38,640 bases of DNA from Nostoc sp. UCD121 (GCF_014222285.1 NZ_JACKZS010000057.1:1-38640); one strand, 5' to 3'; positions 1-7,918 are shown, counted from the stretch's first letter. Program-made: numbers and translations. The notes: generated from the letters alone by a model not told the origin.

Positions 1-105
1 TTTCGAGAGTGCCTTCAGGTACAAGCAGCGTTTTTAGCTGTTTTTTGTTCTCGTAAACTACACGCGAACAAAATATTCTTTATTCCACCATCTATTTTCT
101 CTTAA

Positions 106-219
106 CCGAGCAGTATTGGATGCCCTCGCTGCAATGCTGAGTTTGACCGGGACTGGTCAGCACGGGTGCATTGGGATTGCCCAAATTCAGAATGCGGCTG
201 GATGGATGACTCGATATAG
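106..219 (+). pseudogene. zinc-ribbon protein fragment
   Basis: This frame opens after a TAA at 103-105 and runs to a TAG at 217-219. It encodes a short zinc-ribbon-like peptide with a CPRC knuckle followed by DRDW, then a CPNSECGW knuckle. There is no start codon in the frame and no domain around the ribbon, so it looks like the 3' remnant of a larger protein whose 5' part is lost or shifted out of frame. The reading rests only on the Cys pattern; it could also be a chance frame. Confidence 0.35.
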
Positions 220-279
220 GGTTTTTCAGCTTTTGGGATGATACAAGAGTGAGGTGCGATTGCCCTATGATGATGGCTT

Positions 280-684
280 ATGACTAAAACTAATTCAGAA
301 ATCCTAGACCAGCTAAAACTTGCATCTGACGGCTTGTTATTTATGAGCGAATCCGAGTATCCGTTTGAAGTTTTTCTTTGGGAAGATATCACACCTGTGA
401 CACCCCAAAAAGTTGTGCAGCAGACAAATCATCCTCAAGATACACCCATTAAAATTGTGGAGATTGACGATTTTTTTCAAGTGGCAACGACAGAAGAAGA
501 TTGGCATGAGGAAGAAGAGAAAGCAACCGTAAAACGATTTCAAGCTCTTGTGCAGACACTCAAAGAAAACCTGACTAATTTGCAGGTATATCGCCTCGGC
601 AACAAAGAGATTGATGTTTATGTAGTTGGTCAAACCCCGGCGCTAAATTTAGCGGGGATTTCCACAAAAGTTGTTGAAACTTGA
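280..684 (+). CDS. nuiA: NuiA-type nuclease inhibitor
   Basis: A 134-residue protein that closely resembles the Anabaena inhibitor of the sugar-non-specific nuclease NucA. The start MTKTNSEIL, the block LLFMSESEYPFEVF (residues 19-32) and the end LAGISTKVVET are family signatures. In the known NucA-NuiA complex, Glu24 and the C-terminal Thr of the inhibitor reach into the nuclease active site; both are present here (E24, T134). It is a cytoplasmic protein expected to bind and neutralise NucA before export. The gene converges on nucA with stop codons 5 bp apart. A GC-rich imperfect palindrome at 635-657, inside the end of the gene, could act as a shared transcription stop. Family assignment is from recognised sequence; activity is inferred. 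Confidence 0.9.
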   Translation: MTKTNSEILDQLKLASDGLLFMSESEYPFEVFLWEDITPVTPQKVVQQTNHPQDTPIKIVEIDDFFQVATTEEDWHEEEEKATVKRFQALVQTLKENLTNLQVYRLGNKEIDVYVVGQTPALNLAGISTKVVET

Positions 685-689
685 CTTGC

Positions 690-1556
690 TTACAAATTAT
701 CTACCTTGCTTTCAATAACTTCTTGGATATTTGGGGAAATATTAGAGAGAAAATCATAGCCTGTCAAATTTTCGAGTTGGTCAACGCTGACTTTATAAGC
801 TCTCCAATCGTTGTTGATTTCTTGCTCGTTGGGTATGTTCACCGCAATGACACGAGTGCTTGCAGTAATACCATTAAGTCCAGAGCCAGGATTATCTAGT
901 ACGACAACTATCTTCCAAGTTGATTTGGGAACTGTCACCTTACCTTTAAGGGGTTCGCCAAGACTGCCAAAAGGCCCAGCTACGATATACAGTTCTTTTC
1001 CCTGGCTTACCAGTTCTCGGCAATAGTCTTCTAAATTACCCCAAGTGTTCCGGTTGTTGTCCGGTGTCTGCGGCATCATGTTGGTCATGAGGAAAGTTGA
1101 GGAATTATCCTCTACTGTTAGAGAGCGGTCTGCTGATGGCACAATATGTCCTCGGTCATATCCTGAACCAGAGTACATAGAAGGAGTTATCCGCACCCAA
1201 CCCGCAGGCAAAGTATTATCAGGGCGAAAGTTATCTTGACGCTCTGCTTTCCCTAGCCATGACTTATTTAACTGCCAGCTTGCCCAGTTGGGAGTTCCCT
1301 TGCTTCGGTTGTAAGAGACTACATATTGTGTTTTAACCAGCAGATAATTATCAGGAGTATCCACCAGGGCGACCGCATTGCTGGGATTTCCCAAAAGCAG
1401 GTTAGCGCTGGTTGAGGGTTTAGTAGGTACAATCGGCGTTGCCTGCAATGGTTTTTCTGTTGTTGGGGTTTGGGTTTGCGCTGGCGAACAACCCAGCAGA
1501 GCAATTAATACAGTAGCAACAGCCAAAGCCTGAAAACGACTGATGATTAAACGCAT
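690..1556 (-). CDS. nucA: NucA-type DNA/RNA non-specific endonuclease, lipoprotein
   Basis: A 288-residue member of the beta-beta-alpha-metal DNA/RNA non-specific nuclease family. Residues 1-23 form a lipoprotein signal peptide: basic start, hydrophobic core, and a lipobox ALLGC with Cys23. A Pro/Thr-rich linker follows. The catalytic block has DRGH at 134-137 (general base H137) and the metal-binding Asn in TPDNNRN (N168). R106 and E176 match the other active-site positions of Anabaena NucA at a constant offset of 13. The enzyme cleaves DNA and RNA without base preference, probably at the cell envelope. The convergent neighbour encodes its inhibitor, so the pair is self-contained and resembles a protected effector module. 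The N-terminus begins MRLIISRF; no strong ribosome binding site is visible. Confidence 0.92.
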   Translation of the reverse strand: MRLIISRFQALAVATVLIALLGCSPAQTQTPTTEKPLQATPIVPTKPSTSANLLLGNPSNAVALVDTPDNYLLVKTQYVVSYNRSKGTPNWASWQLNKSWLGKAERQDNFRPDNTLPAGWVRITPSMYSGSGYDRGHIVPSADRSLTVEDNSSTFLMTNMMPQTPDNNRNTWGNLEDYCRELVSQGKELYIVAGPFGSLGEPLKGKVTVPKSTWKIVVVLDNPGSGLNGITASTRVIAVNIPNEQEINNDWRAYKVSVDQLENLTGYDFLSNISPNIQEVIESKVDNL

Positions 1557-1764
1557 AAATTTTAGATACTATCGTAGATTAATTTAATCATCATCATTTT
1601 TGGGGCGATTTCCAGATTTTGACTACAAGAGCGTAGCTTGCTGCCGTAGGCATCGCGTTTCCTCTCTACGAGACACTGCGTGAACGCTTGAAAATTCTTG
1701 TGGGCGATCGCTCCTTATCGCTTTGGCTCTACAATCAGTTCATTGCTATCAAAATTGATATCAA
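1557..1764. promoter_or_regulatory. intergenic region with short repeats
   Basis: The gap between nucA (leftward) and the next rightward gene holds a Nostoc-type repeat (GCTTGCTGCCGTAGGCATCGC, about 1629-1650, one of several copies in the window). A small inverted repeat, TATCAA-AA-TTGATA, lies at about 1748-1761 directly in front of the downstream start. The latter could be an operator. No convincing promoter boxes were found. Confidence 0.3.
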
Positions 1765-2280
1765 ATGACTCAACAAAAGTTCCCACCAAGCGAAATGATT
1801 CGCGTTCCTACTGCCCTAATTCCAGTAGTCAGAGAACTATCGCGGCTGCATCGCCAAGGGCATACAATTGCCTTGCTGAAAGGCTTGGAAGAATTGCTCT
1901 CTGGGTTTGATAGCAATATTGATATCGATGTTGCCCCAAGCAGTAAATCGGTTTTGCAGCTGGAGTTGAAGCTAGAAACCAAGCTCGACGCAATGACCAA
2001 AAAGCTGGAACTCATCGAACGGGCTATTTCATCAAATAGATACAACAGTCAACCTAAACAAAGAAGACAAGCGCACCCATACCAACAGCCCCAAGTCGAA
2101 CTGCTTGCATTACCTCCTGAAAATCTAGCACCGCGACTAGGTTTAAGTCCGTCGAGCCTCGCACCGGAACGAGAAAAACTCACTACCAAAGAATTTATCA
2201 GTTGGACTCGTAACCGCGACCCCAGAGGCATAGGTTGGGAATGGAATGCAAAAGATGGACTTTACCATCCAGTGAAATAA
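1765..2280 (+). CDS. hypothetical protein, possible ribbon-helix-helix N-terminus
   Basis: A 171-residue protein of unknown function. The N-terminal segment IRVPTALIPVVRELSRLHR (residues 12-30) has the short strand plus helix pattern of a ribbon-helix-helix DNA-binding protein. Residues 60-95 are charged and helical (ELKLETKLDAMTKKLELIERA), which suggests a coiled coil. The tail contains FISWTRNRDPRGIGWEW, a basic-aromatic motif I cannot assign. An internal ATG at codon 11 could also serve as the start, and no clear ribosome binding site decides between them. The inverted repeat just upstream fits autoregulation by a DNA-binding product. The gene lies next to the recombinase and may be an accessory factor for it; that is inference. 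Confidence 0.6.
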   Translation: MTQQKFPPSEMIRVPTALIPVVRELSRLHRQGHTIALLKGLEELLSGFDSNIDIDVAPSSKSVLQLELKLETKLDAMTKKLELIERAISSNRYNSQPKQRRQAHPYQQPQVELLALPPENLAPRLGLSPSSLAPEREKLTTKEFISWTRNRDPRGIGWEWNAKDGLYHPVK

Positions 2281-2390
2281 TTTCAAGTGCCTAAATGCTA
2301 CAGCTTGAACACAAAAAACGGGGTGTTGCTTGACCACAAATAATGGAGCAAGCAGTTAAGCACATCCACGGCGTTGTCGTAGAATATAAA

Positions 2391-2418
2391 AGCTTCCTGA
2401 AACCTCACTTCCAGGAAG
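2391..2418 (+). other. stem-loop upstream of recombinase
   Basis: A 7-bp perfect stem (CTTCCTG / CAGGAAG) with an 11-13 nt loop lies between the two rightward genes. It has no T-run, so it is probably not an intrinsic terminator. It may be a leader hairpin of the recombinase mRNA. Confidence 0.3.
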
Positions 2419-2454
2419 TAAAATGTTTATCTGAGCGTAACTCTTATTTCCCAA

Positions 2455-3540
2455 ATGGATGTTACTAATATTGAGGTGGCGCAGGTCGAAATTCTCTCTA
2501 CTACTCCACAACCAAGTGTAATTAAAAACACTAATCCTCAAGTAACGCCGGAGTTGGTGTCGGAGGTAATTCGGCAATATTATTACCGCACGCCTGCGGT
2601 TGCTAATGATGAGGAGTTAATTTTGGCTTGGGCGGGGTCGCAAAACCGCGAACAAACCAAGCGAAAATACTACCGATTTGGTCAAAAATTGCTCGATTGG
2701 GTACGTAATGAAGGTATACCTGATTTAAGATTGCTACAGCAACCATTGTTACTAGAATTTATTGCTAGTTGGGGTGAGGTTTCCCCTTATACTAAATCTA
2801 ACCGAGTGCTGATATTGCGATCGCTGTGGAGCTATGGGAGCGGGGAGAGTATTGGCTATTTTTTGCGGAATATTGCAAGTAGTATAAATTACGACAATTT
2901 CAGTAATTTACCGAAGGCAGAGCGATATCTAGAAGATTTCGAGATGAAGAAGCTAGCTGATGCAGCCAAACAGTTAGGGGGGCAGCATTGGTTGGTTTTC
3001 TGTCTGCTTTTTTACAGTGGGATGCGGGTTGGCGAGGTTGGTCGCGTGACGGTTCCGGGTAACGAACCGGGTAAACCCAAGGAAGATTATCCGGGTTTAT
3101 ATTGGCACAATTTTAAATGGCAGCCAGACCCGACACCGGATGATAGGCAAAGGGGGTATTACACGATTAAGTTTCGGGGGAAGGGGGGAAAGTACCGGGA
3201 GATAGGGTTAGACCACGAGACATCATCGCAGTTTAAGAAGTACCGGGGTATGGCTGGTGACAAAATGCCAGTGTTCCCTAATATGTCACCTGATCCAAAA
3301 AAACGGGGTCTGCCATTGAGCGATCGCTCGATTAAAAGTTTGATTCAAGACATATCTGAAGTAGCCAAAGTAAAATTTTCTTGTCACTGGCTCAGGCATT
3401 CTCACGCAACGAGAGCGGTGGATTATAAGAATGTTTTTGAGGTGCAAAATCAGTTGGGGCATAGTAAAACCGATACAACCAAGGCTTATGTCCGCACAAA
3501 AAAAGATGCAGGCACGGGTACAGTGTTGCCGAGGTTTTGA
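2455..3540 (+). CDS. tyrosine recombinase / integrase
   Basis: A 361-residue tyrosine site-specific recombinase. An N-terminal SAM-like core-binding region (about 35-150) is followed by the catalytic domain. Catalytic residues can be read directly: Arg191 in GMRVGEVGRV, Lys in RGKGGKYREI (243 or 246), His311-x-x-Arg314 in CHWLRHSHATR, His336 in QLGHSKTD, and the nucleophile Tyr345 in TTKAYVRT. All six positions are intact, so the enzyme should be active. Its job is strand exchange between short target sites: integration and excision of a mobile element, or resolution of plasmid multimers. No attachment site was recognised beside it. The start at 2455 is the first ATG of the frame; no strong Shine-Dalgarno sequence is present. 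Confidence 0.92.
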   Translation: MDVTNIEVAQVEILSTTPQPSVIKNTNPQVTPELVSEVIRQYYYRTPAVANDEELILAWAGSQNREQTKRKYYRFGQKLLDWVRNEGIPDLRLLQQPLLLEFIASWGEVSPYTKSNRVLILRSLWSYGSGESIGYFLRNIASSINYDNFSNLPKAERYLEDFEMKKLADAAKQLGGQHWLVFCLLFYSGMRVGEVGRVTVPGNEPGKPKEDYPGLYWHNFKWQPDPTPDDRQRGYYTIKFRGKGGKYREIGLDHETSSQFKKYRGMAGDKMPVFPNMSPDPKKRGLPLSDRSIKSLIQDISEVAKVKFSCHWLRHSHATRAVDYKNVFEVQNQLGHSKTDTTKAYVRTKKDAGTGTVLPRF

Positions 3541-3634
3541 TTGGTTGATAATTCCATAAACGGCTGACTGATAGCAGCGCTTTGTATTTGCCAGATGATG
3601 ATGAGTGATGTGGTGATTAGTTCTGGAGGGAAAT

Positions 3635-3865
3635 ATGAAAGTTTCATTTGAAAAAACTTACCCAAATATTGCTCGTTGGGTAGATGAGCATGAAGGCTGG
3701 ATTGAAATTGGTTATGACGTAGATAGTCCTCTCAATTCTTTTGTACGCGCACTCGATTGTGGTGGAATGTTTTGGCAGGGAAAAGAAAGTTATGAAAGTA
3801 TAGATGCAGCACTGCAAGATTTAAATGCGGGGCTAGAAGCTGTATTAAAAGATATTTATGGCTAG
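3635..3865 (+). CDS. small hypothetical protein
   Basis: A 76-residue acidic protein (start MKVSFEKTYPNIARWV) preceded by a good ribosome binding site (TGGAGGGAA, 5-8 nt before ATG), which supports it as a real gene. It has a mixed alpha/beta look with WIEIGYDVDSP and a C-terminal helix that includes DAALQDLNAGLEAVLKDIYG. I do not recognise a family with known function; similar small proteins are common in Nostocales. It sits between the recombinase and a small HNH protein, in the same direction. Confidence 0.65.
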   Translation: MKVSFEKTYPNIARWVDEHEGWIEIGYDVDSPLNSFVRALDCGGMFWQGKESYESIDAALQDLNAGLEAVLKDIYG

Positions 3866-3867
3866 TA

Positions 3868-3896
3868 GCGATGCCTGCGGCGGGCGGAGCCATCGC
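3868..3896. repeat. 29-bp palindromic repeat, copy 1
   Basis: Arms GCGATGCC and GCCATCGC flank a GC-rich centre (TGCGGCGGGCGGA). The same 29-bp architecture recurs at 11748-11776, and related half-units appear at about 1629, 4650, 4935, 5452, 5655 and 28010. This is the interspersed short repeat type common in Nostoc and Anabaena genomes. Confidence 0.75.
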
Positions 3897-3974
3897 CTAT
3901 ATGAATGAATTTGGTTAAGCTTTCGTACTGCTAGAAAGCATTACAATTGGTCAAGCTTTAGTTTAATTAGACTG

Positions 3975-4271
3975 ATGACGTTTACCCATTCTCTATATCC
4001 AGATAATTGGTCAGAAATTGCCACTTCAGTTAAACAACAAGCCCAGTGGCGTTGTCAAAAATGCGGGTTACAGTGCATCGCCCCTGGTGAAAAAACATCA
4101 CATCTAACACGCTCAAAACGCAGAGTGTACACCCTACAGGTACATCATTGGGACAGAAATCCGGCAAATAACCACAGAGGCAACCTTATAGCTCTTTGCA
4201 GTGGTTGTCACCTTCATTACCATCAAGGTGGTAAATCAAATGTAACACCTGGGCAGTTATCTTTGTGGTAG
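3975..4271 (+). CDS. small HNH-type protein
   Basis: A 98-residue protein with an HNH nuclease fold signature. A first zinc knuckle CQKC (27-30) is followed by the core LQVHHWDRNPANN (55-67) with the HH pair, then NLIALCSGCHLHYH (70-83) carrying the second knuckle C75-x2-C78 and the final His residues. These are the positions used for zinc and catalytic metal binding in McrA-like HNH proteins. It is much shorter than restriction-type HNH enzymes, essentially just the catalytic module. The next gene starts 6 bp after its stop, so the two are probably co-transcribed. Substrate is unknown. Confidence 0.8.
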   Translation: MTFTHSLYPDNWSEIATSVKQQAQWRCQKCGLQCIAPGEKTSHLTRSKRRVYTLQVHHWDRNPANNHRGNLIALCSGCHLHYHQGGKSNVTPGQLSLW

Positions 4272-4277
4272 GTAAGT

Positions 4278-4520
4278 ATGGATGATGATACTCAAGAACT
4301 AATCGCTATCCAAGAAGAACTAGAGCGACTGGGCGATCGCTTAAGAAAGATTTTTCCGTCAACTCATCCCCAATTTGATGACGTTTTTGAAGACGTTGGC
4401 GCGGCTGGATATTATCTTCGTGAAGCTGGTTATCGTCTGGAATCAGTTCTTAAAACCGTACAAGGTGATAGCGCAGCCTCTTCGAGTCATCGAGCGTCTG
4501 AAGAAACTGAAATTGAGTAA
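4278..4520 (+). CDS. small acidic hypothetical protein
   Basis: An 80-residue acidic protein (MDDDTQELIAIQEELERLGDR) predicted to be two helices with a flexible Ser/Glu-rich tail. It begins 6 bp after the HNH gene, with a short purine-rich stretch (TAGGTAAG) before its ATG, so translation is probably coupled. No recognised family. An inhibitor or partner of the adjacent HNH protein is conceivable but only inferred from position. Confidence 0.55.
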   Translation: MDDDTQELIAIQEELERLGDRLRKIFPSTHPQFDDVFEDVGAAGYYLREAGYRLESVLKTVQGDSAASSSHRASEETEIE

Positions 4521-4971
4521 AATTTCCTATCCTCAGACAAGCCAGCGCTCAAAGACTAAGGGATATCCGCAGACGGGAGCAACTACGAGTAAGTTTTGAG
4601 CGACACCGATAGCGTAGCGTTAGCGACGCAGGAGCGTCACAGCCCGCCGCAGGCATCGCTCCACCATTTTTCTTAAAGGATAATAGAGCGATCTCTCTTA
4701 AACCAAAAACCCAGTTACGATGACTGGGCTTTTGATGGGGTTATATTCCCCAAGGGCTATTAATAGAAGTTATTTATAAGTCGCTGTTCTAATAAGGACT
4801 ACACCGCCTAGATAGCGAATTCCAGAAAACTAGAACCTTTTCATAGACGCGCAACGCTCCTTCACCTATCACCAAGGAGCAATTTACAAGCGAACGCAAG
4901 TAGTGTGTGTCTGCACCAGAGGAAAGTTAGCGTAAGCGCAGCCCCCCGCAGGTATCGCCTTATTCTTTTAA
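4521..4971. repeat. gene-free stretch with terminator and degenerate repeats
   Basis: About 450 bp without a convincing gene. It contains degenerate Nostoc repeats (GCGTAGCGTTAGCGACGC near 4612-4629; CCCGCCGCAGGCATCGC near 4643-4659; a related unit near 4930-4958) and the terminator described separately. Several direct GCG-rich runs suggest stacked copies of one repeat family. Confidence 0.55.
4701..4736. terminator. bidirectional intrinsic terminator
   Basis: Stem CCCAGT (4710-4715) pairs with ACTGGG (4723-4728) around a 7-nt loop. It is flanked by an A-run on the left and CTTTTG on the right, so it can stop transcripts on both strands. It would end the rightward HNH operon and any leftward transcript from the other side. 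Confidence 0.7.
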
Positions 4972-5373
4972 CTAGTAATGCTGCTGTAGCAAGGGGTAGA
5001 GTGCTGCTGCAATTATCTCGAATTGTTCACCATCTGGATAGGGACAAGCAATTTCTTCTCCATCTTCATTGCTCCAAGATTTAGAATTGTAATCAAAAGT
5101 TAATATCGCTCTTCGCCACCATGCAGATAGGGAGAGCCGATTGTTTCCATAACCAACTGTGAAATCTATTTTTTTATCACGGTAAAAATCATCAATTGGA
5201 TTTGATGGGCGGTTGCGTGAACTAACAAATTCCTCTGTATAGTATCCTTGGAATTCGATATCAATAAAATTATTTACAATTTGATAAATTAGCTTGAACC
5301 GCCTGTGTGGATAGTACTGTGCGGCAATTTGAGATGCTGCCAGTTCAAGTTCTAGTGGTAGTGTTTGCATCAT
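4972..5373 (-). CDS. hypothetical protein
   Basis: A 133-residue protein without a recognised domain. It has an N-terminal amphipathic helix (LPLELELAASQIAAQYYP) and aromatic-rich beta segments including LSLSAWWRRAILTF (about residues 80-93). The composition is that of a small soluble alpha/beta protein. The tandem ATGATG start leaves one-codon ambiguity and the ribosome binding site is weak. It is the most downstream of three leftward small genes that are separated by repeat DNA. Confidence 0.5.
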   Translation of the reverse strand: MMQTLPLELELAASQIAAQYYPHRRFKLIYQIVNNFIDIEFQGYYTEEFVSSRNRPSNPIDDFYRDKKIDFTVGYGNNRLSLSAWWRRAILTFDYNSKSWSNEDGEEIACPYPDGEQFEIIAAALYPLLQQHY

Positions 5374-5483
5374 TTTTAAGTGCTTGCAGTTTTTGTATTC
5401 TACCTTTATAAGGTATGTGAATACTCCTTCATTTTCTGAGAGGATAAAAAGCGATGCCTACGGCGGCAAGCAACACCATTAAT

Positions 5484-5624
5484 TCAATTCTGCTCAATAT
5501 TATTAATATCTTCTTCCCAAACGATAATTTTTATATTTTCCATCTCTTTAAAACACTCATCTTCTAATAAGCAAAAGGTGTCATTTGGTAGAAGTCTCAG
5601 CCAAATTTTAATTAGGATTTTCAT
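5484..5624 (-). CDS. short hypothetical protein
   Basis: A 46-residue frame starting MKILIKIWLRLLPND and ending IIVWEEDINNIEQN. A longer version of the frame begins inside a Nostoc repeat (5640-5672) and adds a repeat-encoded N-terminus, which I reject as the true start. No ribosome binding site is obvious. It may be a real small protein or the 3' part of a gene split by repeat insertion from the 68-residue gene just upstream. Confidence 0.3.
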   Translation of the reverse strand: MKILIKIWLRLLPNDTFCLLEDECFKEMENIKIIVWEEDINNIEQN

Positions 5625-5671
5625 ATTATTGCAGGATTTAGACTGTGGAGCTTGCTGCCGTGGGCATCGCA

Positions 5672-5878
5672 CTAATCATTAACCAAAAAGTGGTTATCTG
5701 ATTTACAAAAAATTAGCTCACATCCAAACTCAACAACATACACCTTTGTTAATTCAAACTTTTCTGACCTTTCAGTAAATAAACAAGTAACTGTTTTTTC
5801 TTCTTCTCTGCCAGAATTACAATATTTAAATGTTCCTGTAATAACTCTAGATTTTGTGGGCTTGTCTTCATCCATCAT
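5672..5878 (-). CDS. small hypothetical protein
   Basis: A 68-residue protein (MMDEDKPTKSRVITGTF) with alternating beta-strand-like segments (KTVTCLFTERSEKFELTKVYVVEFG). A good ribosome binding site (TGGAGAAAT) sits immediately before the tandem ATGATG, which supports expression. The family is unknown. A short-repeat copy (GCTTGCTGCCGTGGGCATCGC) follows the stop and separates it from the 46-residue frame downstream. Confidence 0.45.
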   Translation of the reverse strand: MMDEDKPTKSRVITGTFKYCNSGREEEKTVTCLFTERSEKFELTKVYVVEFGCELIFCKSDNHFLVND

Positions 5879-6201
5879 ATTTCTCCATTTATTAGAGGAA
5901 ATTGTAGGGCGATCGCTTTACAACTTTATTCAGTGTTGGATATGTCGGGCTTATTGTCAAAAGCAGTTATGTAGCTTGCGTTAATACTGTTTAAAGTAAG
6001 CGATTGCTCTCCTCACTATACGGTTCACACTTGACAATATCTAAGGGTGCGATCGCTCACTGTACTGTGAAAAGTTCAATTCTAAAAGCCTTGCTGGGAC
6101 TAAGTTTTAGATGATTAATTTCCTTTTTCCTGGTTTATATCGATTAATTAAACTTGGTACTATAGTTTTGAAAAATAACTTGTGATTAAAGGGGAATATG
6201 A

Positions 6202-6723
6202 ATGGCGATTGCTATTCGACAAGCTCGTGACGACGAACTTGAAGCGCTGATTCCGATACTACTGTTGGCAGAACAATCGGAGCGTGCGCTGCGATGGGGA
6301 CTTGCTAACCTCGTCGATGTTGTATATCGCATGGACGACAGCGAACACTTGGTTGGTGCAGCAACCATGAAATGGCGCAGCGACCCCTGCGAAATTATGG
6401 AACTTGGTATAGCCCCTGAGTTTCAAAGGCAAGGTTTAGGTAAAGAGTTCGTTGCTTGGTTGATTCAAGAGGCGAGGCAACGCGGCAAGAGACAGATACT
6501 CGTCGGCACGTCTAATTCAAGTATCGCCAACATTGCTTTTTATCAAAAGTGCGGATTTCGGATGGATCATGTGCGCCAGGACTACTTTTGGTATTTACCT
6601 GAGCCAAGCTACGAAAACAGCATTCAGATTCAGGACTTGCTCGTATTTCGTTTCGATTTGGTGCCATCCTCAACTAAGAAAAACAAACTGAAAGAGGAAA
6701 AGCAAATTAGGTATGAAAACTAA
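6202..6723 (+). CDS. GNAT family N-acetyltransferase
   Basis: A 173-residue GCN5-related acetyltransferase. Motif A, which binds the pyrophosphate of acetyl-CoA, is QRQGLGKEF (75-83), preceded by the conserved strand IMELGIAPEF (65-74). Motif B follows as NSSIANIAFYQKCGFR (105-120), typical of small-molecule or peptide acetylating members. The start ATG has GGGGAAT a few bases upstream. The C-terminal 25 residues are Lys-rich and probably disordered. The acceptor substrate cannot be deduced. A decayed gene follows within 35 bp. Confidence 0.88.
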   Translation: MAIAIRQARDDELEALIPILLLAEQSERALRWGLANLVDVVYRMDDSEHLVGAATMKWRSDPCEIMELGIAPEFQRQGLGKEFVAWLIQEARQRGKRQILVGTSNSSIANIAFYQKCGFRMDHVRQDYFWYLPEPSYENSIQIQDLLVFRFDLVPSSTKKNKLKEEKQIRYEN

Positions 6724-6757
6724 GGGTATAATTAGTTCTTCGGGATGAAGAGGGAGA

Positions 6758-6961
6758 ATGGCAGCAATAATGGTTCCCACTTAAATCTGCCTGCTCACCG
6801 AAAAATTTACAGTTAACCGACTTCAAGGCAAAGGCAACAATATCTTAATCATCAAAAAAGTCGATGCCTGTAGCGATGGTATGTCAGATAAAGAGTATCC
6901 ATACTCGGCAATTTTTATCCTGGGGAATAAGGTTTTAGAAGGTTGTGCTGAGAAAAAATGA
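6758..6961 (+). pseudogene. decayed gene with internal stop, COG3650-like tail
   Basis: An ATG at 6758 with AGGGAG just before it opens a frame that is broken by TAA at 6782-6784. The same frame then continues to TGA at 6959-6961. The part after the stop includes TVNRLQGKGNNILIIKKVDA and then CSDGMSDKEYPYSAIFILG, ending VLEGCAEK. The CSDGMSD...YPY...GCA pattern is typical of the C-terminal domain of small uncharacterised bacterial envelope proteins (COG3650 type, from memory). The N-terminal half of such proteins is missing. It is best read as a truncated gene with a nonsense mutation. Confidence 0.5.
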
Positions 6962-7297
6962 TGCCCCATCTGCAAATTTAGCCTTTACCGCCAAGGCATT
7001 CACGCAGCGTTCGCCCGTCCCCAGAATTGTGCAGTAGACAAACGTATACTACAACTGTATTATTGATACAAGTCCCAATTACAAATACTACAAACCTTCA
7101 ATGATAAGCAGATTCTCCTCAACCATTAGCAGCGTGATACATTGCCGACCCAACAAGGGTTTAGGCAGAGTATTCGCGCTGTTTGCGTTTGAGGAAATGT
7201 ATTGTTTTGTCGGCAGTAAATTGCAGCGTGAAAGTATTTTTGAAGCGATTACCGGATGGCTGAATCTAGATCAACTTATCCAAAGCGGGAGGTGCAA
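6962..7297 (+). other. intergenic leader region
   Basis: About 335 bp upstream of the HNH leader ORF. A 72-codon frame (7101-7319) is present but lacks a ribosome binding site and a recognisable product. Other frames are broken by stops, so I do not call a gene. The promoter for the HNH gene must lie in or before this region, because too little space remains between the terminator and that gene. Confidence 0.35.
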
Positions 7298-7342
7298 ATG
7301 TCTTACAGCACCGACATAGGGCAAAAAGTATCAACTACCTGA
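7298..7342 (+). CDS. 14-residue leader peptide candidate
   Basis: An ATG with an excellent ribosome binding site (GGGAGGTG, 4 nt before ATG) opens a 14-codon frame, MSYSTDIGQKVSTT. Its stop codon shares a base with the first base of the intrinsic terminator stem. The HNH endonuclease gene begins 54 nt further on. Position and size fit a leader peptide whose translation could influence formation of the terminator, but the codons show no obvious amino-acid run that would name a signal. Confidence 0.45.
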   Translation: MSYSTDIGQKVSTT

Positions 7343-7380
7343 CCCCCGCTCCTGATGACCAGAGGCGGGGGTTATTTTTT
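7342..7380 (+). terminator. strong intrinsic terminator or attenuator before HNH gene
   Basis: A perfect 8-bp GC-rich stem, ACCCCCGC (7342-7349) with GCGGGGGT (7365-7372), has a 15-nt loop and is followed by TTATTTTTT. It ends 16 nt before the start codon of the HNH gene. That leaves no room for a promoter in between, so expression of that gene needs readthrough. Confidence 0.85.
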
Positions 7381-7396
7381 GAGGAGTGAATCAGTG

Positions 7397-7918
7397 ATGC
7401 AAGCTCAACCACACATATTACAAAATTCGGTGGTGGTCTTCTCTAAGAACTACCTACCACTGGCACGTATCAACATTAAACGAGCAATCGTGCTGTTAGT
7501 CACAGGTCAGGCAGAATCGTTGGATTTTGGCAGTACAAAGCAGTGGGAAGTACGCTCACCCAGTGTTGTACTACAAGTTCCCGAACATATTCGCTTGACT
7601 ATGGGTAATCCCGAACGCCACTGGAAAGTACCACCTGTAAATCGGCGTGAAGTACTCAAGCGAGACAACCACACTTGCCAATACTGCGGCAGCAGCAAGT
7701 GTCTGACGCTCGACCATGTAATTCCCCGCTCAAAAGGTGGGCAGCACAGTTGGGACAACGTTGTAACAGCGTGTGAGAAGTGTAATTCAATCAAGAGCGA
7801 TCGCTTACCGCATGAAGCTGGAATGGTACTCAAAAGCAAGCCTAAAGCCCCAATTCACCCAGCAATTGCGTTTGCCGAACAGTTTTGGAACGCACAACGC
7901 CTGAGTGAATCTGAGTAA
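7397..7918 (+). CDS. HNH endonuclease
   Basis: A 173-residue HNH nuclease of a type common in cyanobacteria. The N-terminal domain (VVVFSKNYLPLARINIKRAI, 12-31) precedes the HNH core: knuckle CQYC (94-97), LDHVIPRSKGG with catalytic His107, the Asn of WDNVVTACEKCN, and second knuckle CEKC (126-129). All metal-binding positions are intact. I chose ATG 7397 because GAGGAG lies 10 nt upstream; a longer frame starts inside the terminator and is unlikely. Transcription appears to pass through that terminator. The gene lies about 200 bp upstream of the tRNA array, and HNH genes near such arrays make a role in array mobility plausible, though unproven. Confidence 0.85.
   Translation: MQAQPHILQNSVVVFSKNYLPLARINIKRAIVLLVTGQAESLDFGSTKQWEVRSPSVVLQVPEHIRLTMGNPERHWKVPPVNRREVLKRDNHTCQYCGSSKCLTLDHVIPRSKGGQHSWDNVVTACEKCNSIKSDRLPHEAGMVLKSKPKAPIHPAIAFAEQFWNAQRLSESE

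Noticed and set aside
7101..7319. 72-codon frame upstream of the HNH gene
   Set aside because: No ribosome binding site, no recognisable composition, and it overlaps the better-supported 14-codon leader ORF in a different frame.
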